Below, in pieces: positions 24,471 to 33,731 of a DNA stretch of 64,000 bases. Within the stretch, counting starts at the first letter, position 1, and the number at the start of each line of letters is the position of its first letter. The DNA comes from JAJZEO01 sp964350315 (GTDB lineage Bacteria > Chlamydiota > Chlamydiia > Chlamydiales > 2-12-FULL-49-11). The position numbers and the translations under genes are program-made. The notes under the pieces are model-generated. The model did not search any database. It was not told the DNA's origin and saw only the letters and a program-made list of their open reading frames with translations. The stretch is from the NCBI GenBank assembly GCA_964350315.1, contig CAYGJD010000008.1, positions 15,178 through 79,177 of the forward strand. The letters run 5' to 3'.

Positions 24471-25339
24471 TAAAACGCCTCTTTCATTGCTAAGCCCATG
24501 TCTGCTGGAGAAAGGGCAACATTCACTCCTGCGGCTTTTAAAGCTGCAATTTTGTCGCTAGCTGTTCCTTTTCCACCTGAAATGATTGCACCTGCGTGCC
24601 CCATTCTTTTTCCTGGAGGCGCTGTTTGCCCCGCTATAAATGCAGCTACTGGCTTTTTACAATTTTGTTTGATCCATTCGGCAGCCTCTTCTTCTGCATT
24701 TCCTCCAATTTCTCCAATCATCAGAATTCCTTCTGTTTCTGGATCATCGTTAAAAAGCTTCAGAACATCGATAAAATTTGTTCCATTTGTTGGATCCCCA
24801 CCGATTCCAACACAAGTTGATTGCCCTAAATTTAAGTTTGTAGTTTGCCATACAGCTTCATAAGTCAGTGTTCCTGAACGAGAAACAATTCCAACTTTTC
24901 CTCTTTTATGTATATACCCCGGCATAATCCCAATCTTACATTCACCTGGCGTAATGACTCCAGGACAATTTGGTCCTATAAGGCGCGATTTAGATTGATT
25001 CATTACCATTTTCACCTTCAGCATATCGTTGATCGGAATTCCTTCTGTAATACAAATAATCAATTCAATCCCACACATTTCAGCCTCTATAATTGCAGCG
25101 GCTGCAAATTTCGGTGGAACAAAGATCATTGTAGCATTAGCTCCTGTCCCTTCTTTTGCTTCTAACACAGTATTGAATACTGGTATCCCTATTTCTGTTA
25201 CTTGGCCACCTTTTTTTGGCGTGACACCGCCAACCATTTTAGTTCCATATTCATAACACTGCTCAGTATGAAACGATCCAGCTTGGCCAGTAATTCCCTG
25301 ACAGATAACTTTTGTGTTCTTATTCACTAATATTGACAT
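24470..25339 (-). CDS. sucD: Succinyl-CoA synthetase alpha subunit
   Basis: 289 residues. The CoA-binding domain (GITGQAGSFHTEQ, about 15-27) and the phosphohistidine loop GHAGAIISGG (about 247-256) are present. With SucC it converts succinyl-CoA to succinate with NTP formation in the TCA cycle. AAGGTAG precedes the ATG, 10 bases after sucC. Confidence 0.97.
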   Translation of the reverse strand: MSILVNKNTKVICQGITGQAGSFHTEQCYEYGTKMVGGVTPKKGGQVTEIGIPVFNTVLEAKEGTGANATMIFVPPKFAAAAIIEAEMCGIELIICITEGIPINDMLKVKMVMNQSKSRLIGPNCPGVITPGECKIGIMPGYIHKRGKVGIVSRSGTLTYEAVWQTTNLNLGQSTCVGIGGDPTNGTNFIDVLKLFNDDPETEGILMIGEIGGNAEEEAAEWIKQNCKKPVAAFIAGQTAPPGKRMGHAGAIISGGKGTASDKIAALKAAGVNVALSPADMGLAMKEAF

Positions 25340-25349
25340 TTGCTACCTT

Positions 25350-26522
25350 TTATTTTTTGCTGCTGGTTAATTGTGCTACTGCTTTTTTTGCCGCATCGGT
25401 TAAATCATCGGCTGAAATGATCGATAGTCCTGACTTCTGTAACAATTCCTTTCCTTGTTTAACATTTGTACCTTCGAGCCTTACAACTAATGGGACTTTC
25501 AACTCCATTTCTTTTGCAGCAGCAATTATACCAGCTGCAATCACATCACATTTCATGATGCCTCCGAAAATATTGACAAGGATCACTTTCACATTTTTAT
25601 CCGATAAGATTAAGCCAAAACTTTTTGTGACTTTTTCCTGTGTGGCACTTCCTCCCACATCTAAAAAATTCGCAGGGGCAGCTCCATGGTGTTTAATTAA
25701 GTCCATCGTTGCCATTGCAAGTCCAGCTCCATTCACCATGCATCCAATTTCACCATCAAGTGCGATGTAAGCTAAATCCATGTCATGCGCAACTGCCTCT
25801 TGTGGCGTAACTTGTGTAGAGTCATACATTGCAGCAATTTCTGGATGTCTGAATAAAGCATTGTCATCTATAGAAAACTTCGCATCAAGTGCCCATAAAT
25901 TTCCCTCTGGGTCTTCTGTGAGTGGGTTGATTTCAAGAATTGAACCATCATTTTCTACAAAGGCTTTACATAACCCTTTTATCATCGACTTAGCCTGTTC
26001 TTTAGTCTCTCCTTCCCAACCCATGAATTCACACACTCTATCTAAATCAAAAGCACTTATATGCCCATTTAGCTCGAGATGAATTTTCAGGATTGCATCT
26101 GGGTTTTCCTCAGCAACTTCTTCTATATCAACACCTCCCTCTGGAGAAACCATTAAAAGAGGTTTCGCATGCTCACGGTCGATGATAATTCCAAGGTAAT
26201 ACTCCTTTGCGATATCACATAGAGTTGTAATCATTACCTCATGACATATAATTCCTTCAGGACCAGTCTGTTTTGTTACAAGCTTCAACCCAATCAATTG
26301 TTTTGTCTTTTCAATGATGTCGGCTCGAGTTTTTGCAATCTTTACTCCACCAGCCTTTCCTCGCCCACCAGCATGTACCTGAACTTTTACGACCGCCTCG
26401 GTAACGCCCAAAGTATCAATAGCTTGCTCGATATCGCTAGCATTTCTCACTACGACAAATGGATAAATAGGGATTTGATATTTTTTTAAAATTTGTTTCG
26501 CTTGATACTCATGTACATTCAT
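25350..26522 (-). CDS. sucC: Succinyl-CoA synthetase beta subunit
   Basis: 390 residues: ATP-grasp domain starting MNVHEYQAKQIL, with AGGRGKAGG (about 53-61) and a GGIMKCD motif in the C-terminal ligase domain (about 328-334). First gene of sucC-sucD-M50 protease. It is divergent from ftsY with about 80 bases between, which must hold both promoters. Confidence 0.97.
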   Translation of the reverse strand: MNVHEYQAKQILKKYQIPIYPFVVVRNASDIEQAIDTLGVTEAVVKVQVHAGGRGKAGGVKIAKTRADIIEKTKQLIGLKLVTKQTGPEGIICHEVMITTLCDIAKEYYLGIIIDREHAKPLLMVSPEGGVDIEEVAEENPDAILKIHLELNGHISAFDLDRVCEFMGWEGETKEQAKSMIKGLCKAFVENDGSILEINPLTEDPEGNLWALDAKFSIDDNALFRHPEIAAMYDSTQVTPQEAVAHDMDLAYIALDGEIGCMVNGAGLAMATMDLIKHHGAAPANFLDVGGSATQEKVTKSFGLILSDKNVKVILVNIFGGIMKCDVIAAGIIAAAKEMELKVPLVVRLEGTNVKQGKELLQKSGLSIISADDLTDAAKKAVAQLTSSKK

Positions 26523-26602
26523 CTTTTATAACCCCTCTTTCCTGTAAATATAACCATGTGTTACGATTTAATAACGTTCAATTGAAAATTCAGGCTAATT
26601 TG

Positions 26603-27532
26603 ATGTTTAAGATCTTTAAGACTGGCTTTCAGAAGATTAAGAATGCGTTAAAAAAAACAAGTTCAATCTTTAGTAAAAAGCTAAAAAATCTCTTTTCTAA
26701 CCCCCTCTCTAGCGAAACATTAGATGAACTTGAACGTATTTTATTTGAAGCTGATATTGGGTCAGTAATGGCTCATGAACTCCTAGAGGACGTCAAAAAG
26801 CATCACAAACAACATCCTAATGCTAAGGGCGATGAATACATCGAGATTATGAAAAATAGGGCAGAGAAACTTCTATCTGAAAAACCAGAAGTCGCTGGCA
26901 ATGATCCTTACATCGATCACCCCAAAATTATACTCATGGTTGGAGTAAACGGCACAGGCAAAACCACTTCCATCGCAAAGCTTGCTAAAATGTATCACGA
27001 TGATGGGAAAAAAGTTTTACTCGCAGCAGGAGACACTTTCAGAGCTGCAGCAGTTGATCAATTATCTATTTGGGCTAAACGGATTGGAATAGAAATTGTC
27101 AAAGGAGCTCCAGGATCTGACCCCTCAAGCGTTCTCTTTGATGCTATGACAAAGGCAAAATCCAAAAATTTTGATATTGTCCTCGTAGATACTGCTGGAA
27201 GGCTTGAATCAAAAAGTGATTTAATGCGTGAGCTTGAAAAAATGGCCCGGGTAGCAAAAAAGCAAGACGATCTAGCTCCTCATGAAGTTTTTCTTACAAT
27301 CGATGCAACACTGGGACAAACTGCAATCGAACAAGTTCGAATTTTCAACCAAACAGTTCCAATTACTGGATTGATTGTAACAAAAATTGATGGCAGCGCT
27401 AAAGGAGGCGTTATATTGGCAATTTATAGAGATCAAAAAATTCCTATTTATTACCTTGGAGTTGGTGAAAAGATGGATGATTTGATCGAATTCGATGCAA
27501 AATCCTATACACAAGCTTTGTTTTATGATTAA
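26603..27532 (+). CDS. ftsY: Signal recognition particle receptor FtsY
   Basis: SRP receptor GTPase that docks ribosome-SRP complexes at the membrane. 310 residues from the ATG at 26603 (a GTG at 26558 would add 15). It is the short NG-type form without the acidic A domain of E. coli. G-loop GVNGTGKTT at 114-122, DTAGR near 197, TKIDG near 255. The basic N-terminal helix (KIFKTGFQKIKNALKK) could touch the membrane. Confidence 0.95.
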   Translation: MFKIFKTGFQKIKNALKKTSSIFSKKLKNLFSNPLSSETLDELERILFEADIGSVMAHELLEDVKKHHKQHPNAKGDEYIEIMKNRAEKLLSEKPEVAGNDPYIDHPKIILMVGVNGTGKTTSIAKLAKMYHDDGKKVLLAAGDTFRAAAVDQLSIWAKRIGIEIVKGAPGSDPSSVLFDAMTKAKSKNFDIVLVDTAGRLESKSDLMRELEKMARVAKKQDDLAPHEVFLTIDATLGQTAIEQVRIFNQTVPITGLIVTKIDGSAKGGVILAIYRDQKIPIYYLGVGEKMDDLIEFDAKSYTQALFYD

Positions 27533-27540
27533 ATGAAACA

Positions 27541-28323
27541 ATGCATTCACTGATTTCTGACATCTATTCCTACCTGAAACAAAACTACCCTAAAAGGGCG
27601 ACTCTTTACTCATCTTCGCCTCAAAAATTTCCTCACAGTTCGATGAAAAAGAAAAAACAAAACTTACGAAAATCAACTCTCGCACCAAAAATCAAGCAAA
27701 TTGAACAACCCTCCCCTAAAGTTGAACCTGAAAAAATCGTAGAAAAAGAAAACGCAAATCCTGAAATAATCGAAAAAACTCCCGCTGTTACAGAAAAAAG
27801 TAAAAAACTCGCAATCGAAAAAATCAACAACCCTGTAAGAGCTCCAGGGACTGACTTTAGAAGCTTCTATGGGAATTTTTCTCCCAGTTTCCATATCCAT
27901 GCAAAACCTAAAGATGACATTGTTGCTAAGCGCGTCAAAGCCAAAAGTTCTGATCAAAAAGTTTTATCTGATGTCGTAATCTTCACTGATGCAAGAATGC
28001 TCAATTTTAATCGTCTTTTAGGAAATATTGCTCACGCCATAGAAATTAAATTTTGCCCTTGTCGACTTCTTGACATTTCCCCTATTGAAAGAACTAATCG
28101 TTGGGAAAATATTTTCTCCTCTCATAAGCTTCATTTAATTTTAATCCCAGATCTTGTTTTGTTTCAATCACCTAGACTAATAGAGCATTACAAGGAATCA
28201 GGTGATAAAAAAACAATTGGCAACGTCAAAGCATATCTCTTAAAAGATTTAGATGAAATTCAGAAGAATCCGGATAAGAAAAAAGCATTGTGGGATTCAA
28301 TTACTCAAGCGGTCAAATTATGA
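27541..28323 (+). CDS. Unknown basic protein upstream of priA
   Basis: 260 residues. The N-terminal half (35-100) is disordered and Lys/Glu/Pro rich. The C-terminal part (about 135-260) looks folded, with hydrophobic strands such as DVVIFTDARML and LHLILIPDLVLF, and CPC at about 178-180. It starts 8 bases after ftsY and its stop overlaps the priA start (ATGA), so translation is coupled. Function unknown; a DNA-replication link is suggested only by position. Confidence 0.72.
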   Translation: MHSLISDIYSYLKQNYPKRATLYSSSPQKFPHSSMKKKKQNLRKSTLAPKIKQIEQPSPKVEPEKIVEKENANPEIIEKTPAVTEKSKKLAIEKINNPVRAPGTDFRSFYGNFSPSFHIHAKPKDDIVAKRVKAKSSDQKVLSDVVIFTDARMLNFNRLLGNIAHAIEIKFCPCRLLDISPIERTNRWENIFSSHKLHLILIPDLVLFQSPRLIEHYKESGDKKTIGNVKAYLLKDLDEIQKNPDKKKALWDSITQAVKL

Positions 28324-30551
28324 CAACCTATCAATACTTTGCTAAAATCATTCTCGATCGCTCTCCAGTCAAACCTCTTGATTATGGCATTCCAGAAGAA
28401 TATACGGAAAAACTAAAAGTTGGAATGCGGGTCTCTGTTTTTGTTCGCAACTCGCTAAGAAAAGGCCTTGTTTTATCAATTAGCGAAACATGCGAATTTG
28501 ACAAGGTCCAACCAATTAAGGAAATTCTTTCCGATAATGACGTATTAACTGAAGATTTATTTGAACTTTCTAGGTTTATGGCAAAGTACTATTGCTCATC
28601 TCTGAGCAAAGCAACTAGTTGTATCCTCCCTTCAAGCGTTAGAAAAGATACAAAAGAGTTATCAAAAATCTTTATCAAACGTGGCATTAGCATTACAAAG
28701 ATGCGTGAGCTCACAGCAGAGTTGCGAGAAACAAAACCAGGACAAGCAGAAGTTCTTGATGTGATGCTCAGATATCCAAAAGGAATTTTTCTCACAGAAA
28801 TTCTCAATCTTCCAGATATCACAAAATCCCCCATAGATACTCTCATTAAGCAAAAAGTCCTCATCAAAGACTCTCAACTTATCGACCGATCTTTGCTTGA
28901 AGAGGAAGAGTTTTTTCAAACAATGCCCAAAAAACTTAACGATGAACAAAGTCTATGTTTTGAAAGCATTGCAAAAGACATGTCTGAAAAAGCCTTCAAG
29001 ACTCACTTGATCTACGGAATCACAGGATCTGGAAAGACTGAAATCTATATGCAACTCATCGATAAAGCGATAGCCAGCGGCGTTGGTGTTATTGTCCTTG
29101 TCCCTGAAATTGCCTTAACAACCCAAACTATAGAAAGATTTAAGTCACGTTTTGAATCACGCATTGCTATCCTACACCACAGACTAAGCGATGGTGAGAG
29201 AGTTGATGCTTGGCATCGAATTCGAAAAGGTGAGATTCCTATTGTCGTTGGAGCAAGATCTGCAATCTTTTCCCCTACTCCAAATTTAGGTTTAATCATC
29301 GTAGATGAAGAACACGAGACTTCCTATAAACAAATGGAGGATGCTCCTTGCTACCATGCAAGAGACATCGCAATCAAACGGGGACAACTCACAAATTCTG
29401 TTGTCGTTCTTGGGTCTGCAACTCCAAGTCTTGAAAGCATGTACCACGCAAAGCAAGGAAAATTCACCCTTCATACAATCAAAGATCGCGCCGGAAATGC
29501 TCAAAGACCACAGATTACCATCGTAGACATGAAACAAGAATGCGAAAGAAAAGGATTTACCTTATTTTCTGACACTTTGCTAAACAAACTAGAGAAAAAA
29601 ATTAAAGCTTCAGAACAATCTATCCTGTTTTTAAATAGACGTGGTTACTTCACCTGTCAAGTCTGCTCTGAGTGCAAAGAACCTGTTCGCTGTAAGCACT
29701 GCGACACTTCTTTGACATATCATAAATCAGACAACATCCTCTCATGCCACATCTGTTCATACACGATTCGAGCAGATCTTGAGGTTTGTTCCTCCTGTGG
29801 TGCAAAGGAGACCTTGAAATACCGCGGACCTGGAACAGAACAAGTTGAACGCTCACTTCATGCCATATTCCCCGATGTTAGAACACTTCGCATGGACCGA
29901 GACACGACAAAGCACAAAGGGAGCCACGATAGACTCTTTAAGGAATTTAAATCAGGTAAAGCTGATGTACTCATTGGGACACAAATGATTGCTAAAGGGC
30001 TTCATTTTCCTAATGTCACACTCGTTGGCGTATTAAATGCAGATTCAAGCTTCTATATTCCCGACTTTAGATCTAATGAATCGGTTTTTCAACTTGTCAC
30101 ACAAGTTTCAGGACGTGCAGGACGTGGGCAATTGCCAGGAGAAGTTATCGTTCAGAGCCATCTTCCCGATCACCCCATCATTCGCCTTGCAGCGCAAGAT
30201 GATTATGAAGGTTTTTACGCACAAGAAATTGAAGAAAGAAAAGAATTTGCCTACCCCCCTTTCACTCGCCTTGCAAAAGTAGTTTTTACAGGAATTGACC
30301 TTCAGAAGGTTGAAAAGTTTTCTGAGCGCTATCATCAAATAGCAAAGAGCAAGCTTAACCCAAAAGAACATCAAGTATTATCTCTTGCGCCCTGCGGCTA
30401 CGCAAAGATCAAAGATCGACATCGCTACCAATTTATCATCAAAACAATCTCGATGATGAAGCTCTCACAAATTCTCAGCGACCTTCCAATCAAAAAGCTC
30501 GCTTCAGTCAAAATCCTCATCGATATCGATGCCGTCTCAACCTTTGGTTAG
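28320..30551 (+). CDS. priA: Primosomal helicase PriA
   Basis: Restarts stalled replication forks. About 743 residues from the ATG at 28320, which overlaps the previous stop. Order: DNA-binding domain (1-190), Walker A GITGSGKTEIY (about 237-247), DEEH box (about 333-336), zinc-binding cysteines (CQVCSEC, CKHC, CHIC, CSSC; about 445-500), then the second helicase domain with IGTQMIAKGLHF. All usual elements are present. Confidence 0.97.
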   Translation: MTTYQYFAKIILDRSPVKPLDYGIPEEYTEKLKVGMRVSVFVRNSLRKGLVLSISETCEFDKVQPIKEILSDNDVLTEDLFELSRFMAKYYCSSLSKATSCILPSSVRKDTKELSKIFIKRGISITKMRELTAELRETKPGQAEVLDVMLRYPKGIFLTEILNLPDITKSPIDTLIKQKVLIKDSQLIDRSLLEEEEFFQTMPKKLNDEQSLCFESIAKDMSEKAFKTHLIYGITGSGKTEIYMQLIDKAIASGVGVIVLVPEIALTTQTIERFKSRFESRIAILHHRLSDGERVDAWHRIRKGEIPIVVGARSAIFSPTPNLGLIIVDEEHETSYKQMEDAPCYHARDIAIKRGQLTNSVVVLGSATPSLESMYHAKQGKFTLHTIKDRAGNAQRPQITIVDMKQECERKGFTLFSDTLLNKLEKKIKASEQSILFLNRRGYFTCQVCSECKEPVRCKHCDTSLTYHKSDNILSCHICSYTIRADLEVCSSCGAKETLKYRGPGTEQVERSLHAIFPDVRTLRMDRDTTKHKGSHDRLFKEFKSGKADVLIGTQMIAKGLHFPNVTLVGVLNADSSFYIPDFRSNESVFQLVTQVSGRAGRGQLPGEVIVQSHLPDHPIIRLAAQDDYEGFYAQEIEERKEFAYPPFTRLAKVVFTGIDLQKVEKFSERYHQIAKSKLNPKEHQVLSLAPCGYAKIKDRHRYQFIIKTISMMKLSQILSDLPIKKLASVKILIDIDAVSTFG

Positions 30552-30558
30552 AGTGTCA

Positions 30559-31185
30559 TCAACTCTTCTTCTTAACTAAAACAAAAAAGTCATGCCATTT
30601 AGGGATTCCGTAGTAATCTGGCTTATAGTTTTCCTGAATTTCTACCTCAAAAAGATCTGGTGGAAAAAGAGAGCTAACTTCCTCAGAAGAAAGAAAAATG
30701 GCTGGGTGTCCGCTGTTTGAATCTGCCCAGCTATGCTTATCTCCAAAAAATTGAAGCGACATTACCCCACCTTTTTCAAGACTATCAACAATCATCTTAA
30801 AAACATGATCAAACTCATCTCGATTTCCATTTCCAAAATAAGGGAGAGCTGCTGTTGCATTAATCAACTTATACGTTTCCTTTTGAAGAGGAATATTTTT
30901 TAAATCACCGCAAATGAACTCCACTTGACCTGTATACTTCGATACGCGTTCTTCTAGAGTAGTTATTGCTGTTTGAGAAATATCAATGGCTGTCACATGC
31001 CATCCTCGTTCTAACAAAGCAAGAGTATCCTTACCAGTCCCTGCACCAAGATCAAGCGCTTTCTCAGGCTCCATCTCCGTTTCAAATAATTTATTTAACA
31101 CAGGAGAAATATTGTCTGCCCCTCTTGTATCTTCAATATATTGGTCCCAACTGGCATCAACAACCTGTTCTATGACAATTCCCAT
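30559..31185 (-). CDS. Class I SAM-dependent methyltransferase
   Basis: 208 residues. The start is the ATG at 31185, which follows GGAGGG; an ATG 21 bases upstream has no site. Motif I is LDLGAGTGKD (44-53), the ribose-binding acid is D68 in AIDIS, and CGDL and an ALPYF segment follow. It resembles small TehB/UbiE-type enzymes. Substrate cannot be inferred. It lies tail to tail with priA, 7 bases apart. Confidence 0.85.
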   Translation of the reverse strand: MGIVIEQVVDASWDQYIEDTRGADNISPVLNKLFETEMEPEKALDLGAGTGKDTLALLERGWHVTAIDISQTAITTLEERVSKYTGQVEFICGDLKNIPLQKETYKLINATAALPYFGNGNRDEFDHVFKMIVDSLEKGGVMSLQFFGDKHSWADSNSGHPAIFLSSEEVSSLFPPDLFEVEIQENYKPDYYGIPKWHDFFVLVKKKS

Positions 31186-31280
31186 AATGCCCTCCAAAGA
31201 TCGCAATTTTATTACTTAAAGAATACAACCTATTAATTATAAAAGTATGATGGTCTTCAGCACACCTTTAAGAGAACTTC

Positions 31281-32879
31281 TTAAACCTCTGCAACAGCAT
31301 TAGATGAACTAACGTCTTTCATGACTGGAAAGAAAATCACATCACGTATTGATGTTGCTCCTGTAAATAACATTATTAAGCGATCAATTCCAATTCCGTT
31401 TCCACCACTTGGTGGCATGCCCTGATAAATTGCCTCAAGAAACTCTTCATCAAGGGGCGATGCTTCTTCATCTCCTGCCTCAAGAAGTCTCTCTTGTCTT
31501 TCAAGAAGATCTCGCTGTAGCTGAGGATCATTAAGCTCTGTGTAAGCATTACAAAACTCCATGCCCAACATAAACATCTCAAATCTTTCAACAATTCCTT
31601 GCTTCGCCAAATCTTTATTGCGATGAAGTTTGCAAAGTGGTGTTGTTTCAATTGGGTGATCAATAATAAAATGCGGCTGGATCAAATGATGCTCGACAAA
31701 TTGCTCAAACATTTCCTGAATTAGCAATCCTCTTTCAACAATCTTATCTGCTTTTTCTGCTGGAACTTCTCCCTTTTCCTTCAATATTTGTCGAATTTCA
31801 TCATCTGACATTTTCTCGACATCATATTTTGAAAAGTGCTTCACAGCTTCACGCATAGAAAGTCTTGGCCAAGGAGCTTTTAAATCAATTGTATGTTCAT
31901 TACCTTGCTTGTCTGTTCGAACTCCAATCTTTGTTGTTCCAAAAAGTTTCTTCGCAATGTATTCAAAGAGGCCCTCTGTAAATTTCATCTGGTCATTATA
32001 ATCCCAATAGGCTGCATAAAACTCAATCGATGTGAACTCTGGATTATGTGTTGCATCAAGACCTTCATTTCTAAAGACTTTCCCTATTTGATAAACACGT
32101 TTGAAACCACCTACGATCAATTTCTTGAGAGGTAATTCAAGTGCAATGCGTAAAAACATATCAAGATGTAAGGCATTTAAATGTGTGTGAAAAGGTTTGG
32201 CTTGCGCTCCACCGTAGATTCTTTCTAAAGTTGGTGTTTCAACCTCTAGGAAGCCCTCTTTTTCAAAGTATGCTCTAATTGAAGAGATAATCTTGCTTCG
32301 CATGATAAATGTCTTCATGACCTCAGGAGAAGAAATTAAGTCTAAGTGACGTTTGCGGTATCTAATCTCTTTATCTTTCAAGCCTGCATGCTTTTCAGGA
32401 AGTGGCAATAGCGATTTAGTTAAAAGAGTGACTTCATGAACCATTACGGTTAATTCACCCTTTTGAGTACGAAACAAATGCCCAGACACTCCAATGATAT
32501 CACCTAGATCTAATTTTTTTTCGATGAATTTATGTGGAGTAACTTCACTATCTTTTTTTAAACCATGGACTTTTGTCACATCACGATTGAACATCAATTG
32601 AATTTCGCCAAGCTCTTCTTTTATTTGAGCAAATATATTCTTTCCCATAGCTCTATGGAGCATCAGTCTTCCAGCTAGTACAACATGGTCGCTCTTTTTT
32701 TCTAACGCATCTTCGTAAGAACCTACTTCTTTATCCAAATATTGCTCAGTAACTACTGTGATATCATGACTAGGGCAAAAATGATGAGGGTATGGATTGA
32801 TCCCAAGTTCTCGAATTTCTTCTAATTTCGACTGCCTTACTTTGAAATCATCAAATGCTAAATATTCTGGTTGACTCAT
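31281..32879 (-). CDS. lysS: Lysyl-tRNA synthetase, class II
   Basis: 532 residues. N-terminal OB-fold (about 60-150), then class II motifs: motif 1 near residue 180-200 (MRSKIISSIRAYFEKEGFLE), motif 2 FRNEGLDATHNPEF, motif 3 GNGIGIDRLIML near the end. Charges tRNA-Lys. AGGAAAG site before the ATG. Divergent from the 32936 gene with 56 bases between. Confidence 0.97.
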   Translation of the reverse strand: MSQPEYLAFDDFKVRQSKLEEIRELGINPYPHHFCPSHDITVVTEQYLDKEVGSYEDALEKKSDHVVLAGRLMLHRAMGKNIFAQIKEELGEIQLMFNRDVTKVHGLKKDSEVTPHKFIEKKLDLGDIIGVSGHLFRTQKGELTVMVHEVTLLTKSLLPLPEKHAGLKDKEIRYRKRHLDLISSPEVMKTFIMRSKIISSIRAYFEKEGFLEVETPTLERIYGGAQAKPFHTHLNALHLDMFLRIALELPLKKLIVGGFKRVYQIGKVFRNEGLDATHNPEFTSIEFYAAYWDYNDQMKFTEGLFEYIAKKLFGTTKIGVRTDKQGNEHTIDLKAPWPRLSMREAVKHFSKYDVEKMSDDEIRQILKEKGEVPAEKADKIVERGLLIQEMFEQFVEHHLIQPHFIIDHPIETTPLCKLHRNKDLAKQGIVERFEMFMLGMEFCNAYTELNDPQLQRDLLERQERLLEAGDEEASPLDEEFLEAIYQGMPPSGGNGIGIDRLIMLFTGATSIRDVIFFPVMKDVSSSNAVAEV

Positions 32880-32935
32880 ACTTTCCTACAAGGTTAAATG
32901 TAGTATTTTATAGCCTAGAGGGTTTTCTTGTCCAG

Positions 32936-33706
32936 ATGATAGAGCTATTTTACTCACGAAAAGACCACCAAATCACCCCTGCGCTTCAGGAAGTTTTCAA
33001 ACTTGCTCTAAAAGAAACTCCAACCACTCTTGAAGAGGCTATTTCTCTCGCCCAAAAAAACTTTCTTAGACCCTCCAATAAAGAACGTTGGGAATTGAAG
33101 GATGGTTTCATCCTATGGTGGAAAAAAAGAGCTTTTTTGTCCTTATTTGAAGGTCTTGGCATGCTCACCCCGATCAAGCCTTTGAAAAAAACATATGATG
33201 GGATTCTGCTTCTTGGTGCAGATGCACACGACTTCACTCACCGCCTTTCTTACCTACTCTCCCTCAAAGTTAAAGCTAAAAAAGTTTTTTTGCTCACAGG
33301 AGAACGCCCTCTTACTAAGGAAGAGGTAAATCACCTTAAATCAAAAGGGATTACCCTTGCACATCAACGCGAAGACGATATGATTGAAGCTTTATTCCCA
33401 AAAGAGATCGATCACACTATTGTCTCATGCGCAAACCATCCAGATGGAACACGAGTGAACACATACGACACATTAAAAAAGTGGATTGACAAGTACGCTA
33501 CTGGCGGGAAGTATCTTATCGTTTCAAACCAACCTTTTGCATACTACCAATTCTTGATTGCATGTAAAGCGGCTCAAAATTCCCCTCTAGATATTAGCTT
33601 TGATATAGCAGCTCCAACTAAGCTCTCTAATAAAGCCCCTGTTTCCATTGGATTAGATTCTATCGCACGGATTCTCTTTGAGTTAGAGAAAATCAAGGAC
33701 CATTGA
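32936..33706 (+). CDS. DUF218/YdcF-like protein
   Basis: 256 residues from the ATG at 32936; a longer frame to 32855 would run into the lysS leader and start. The core resembles the YdcF/DUF218 pattern: ILLLGADAHDFTHRL (90-104), VFLLTGERPL (117-126), then a helix with an acidic pair (DDMIEALF), NTYDTLKKW and YLIVSNQPFAYYQ strands. YdcF-like proteins are linked to envelope or SAM-binding roles, but no reaction is established for this one. No ribosome site seen. Moderate confidence in the family, none in the function. Confidence 0.6.
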   Translation: MIELFYSRKDHQITPALQEVFKLALKETPTTLEEAISLAQKNFLRPSNKERWELKDGFILWWKKRAFLSLFEGLGMLTPIKPLKKTYDGILLLGADAHDFTHRLSYLLSLKVKAKKVFLLTGERPLTKEEVNHLKSKGITLAHQREDDMIEALFPKEIDHTIVSCANHPDGTRVNTYDTLKKWIDKYATGGKYLIVSNQPFAYYQFLIACKAAQNSPLDISFDIAAPTKLSNKAPVSIGLDSIARILFELEKIKDH

Positions 33707-33731
33707 GGGTGTGGACAGGGTCAAATCAGGC

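Noticed and set aside
24498..24863. Plus-strand frame across sucD
   Set aside because: Reverse-complement shadow of a highly conserved gene; Ala/Pro-rich composition is typical of such shadows.
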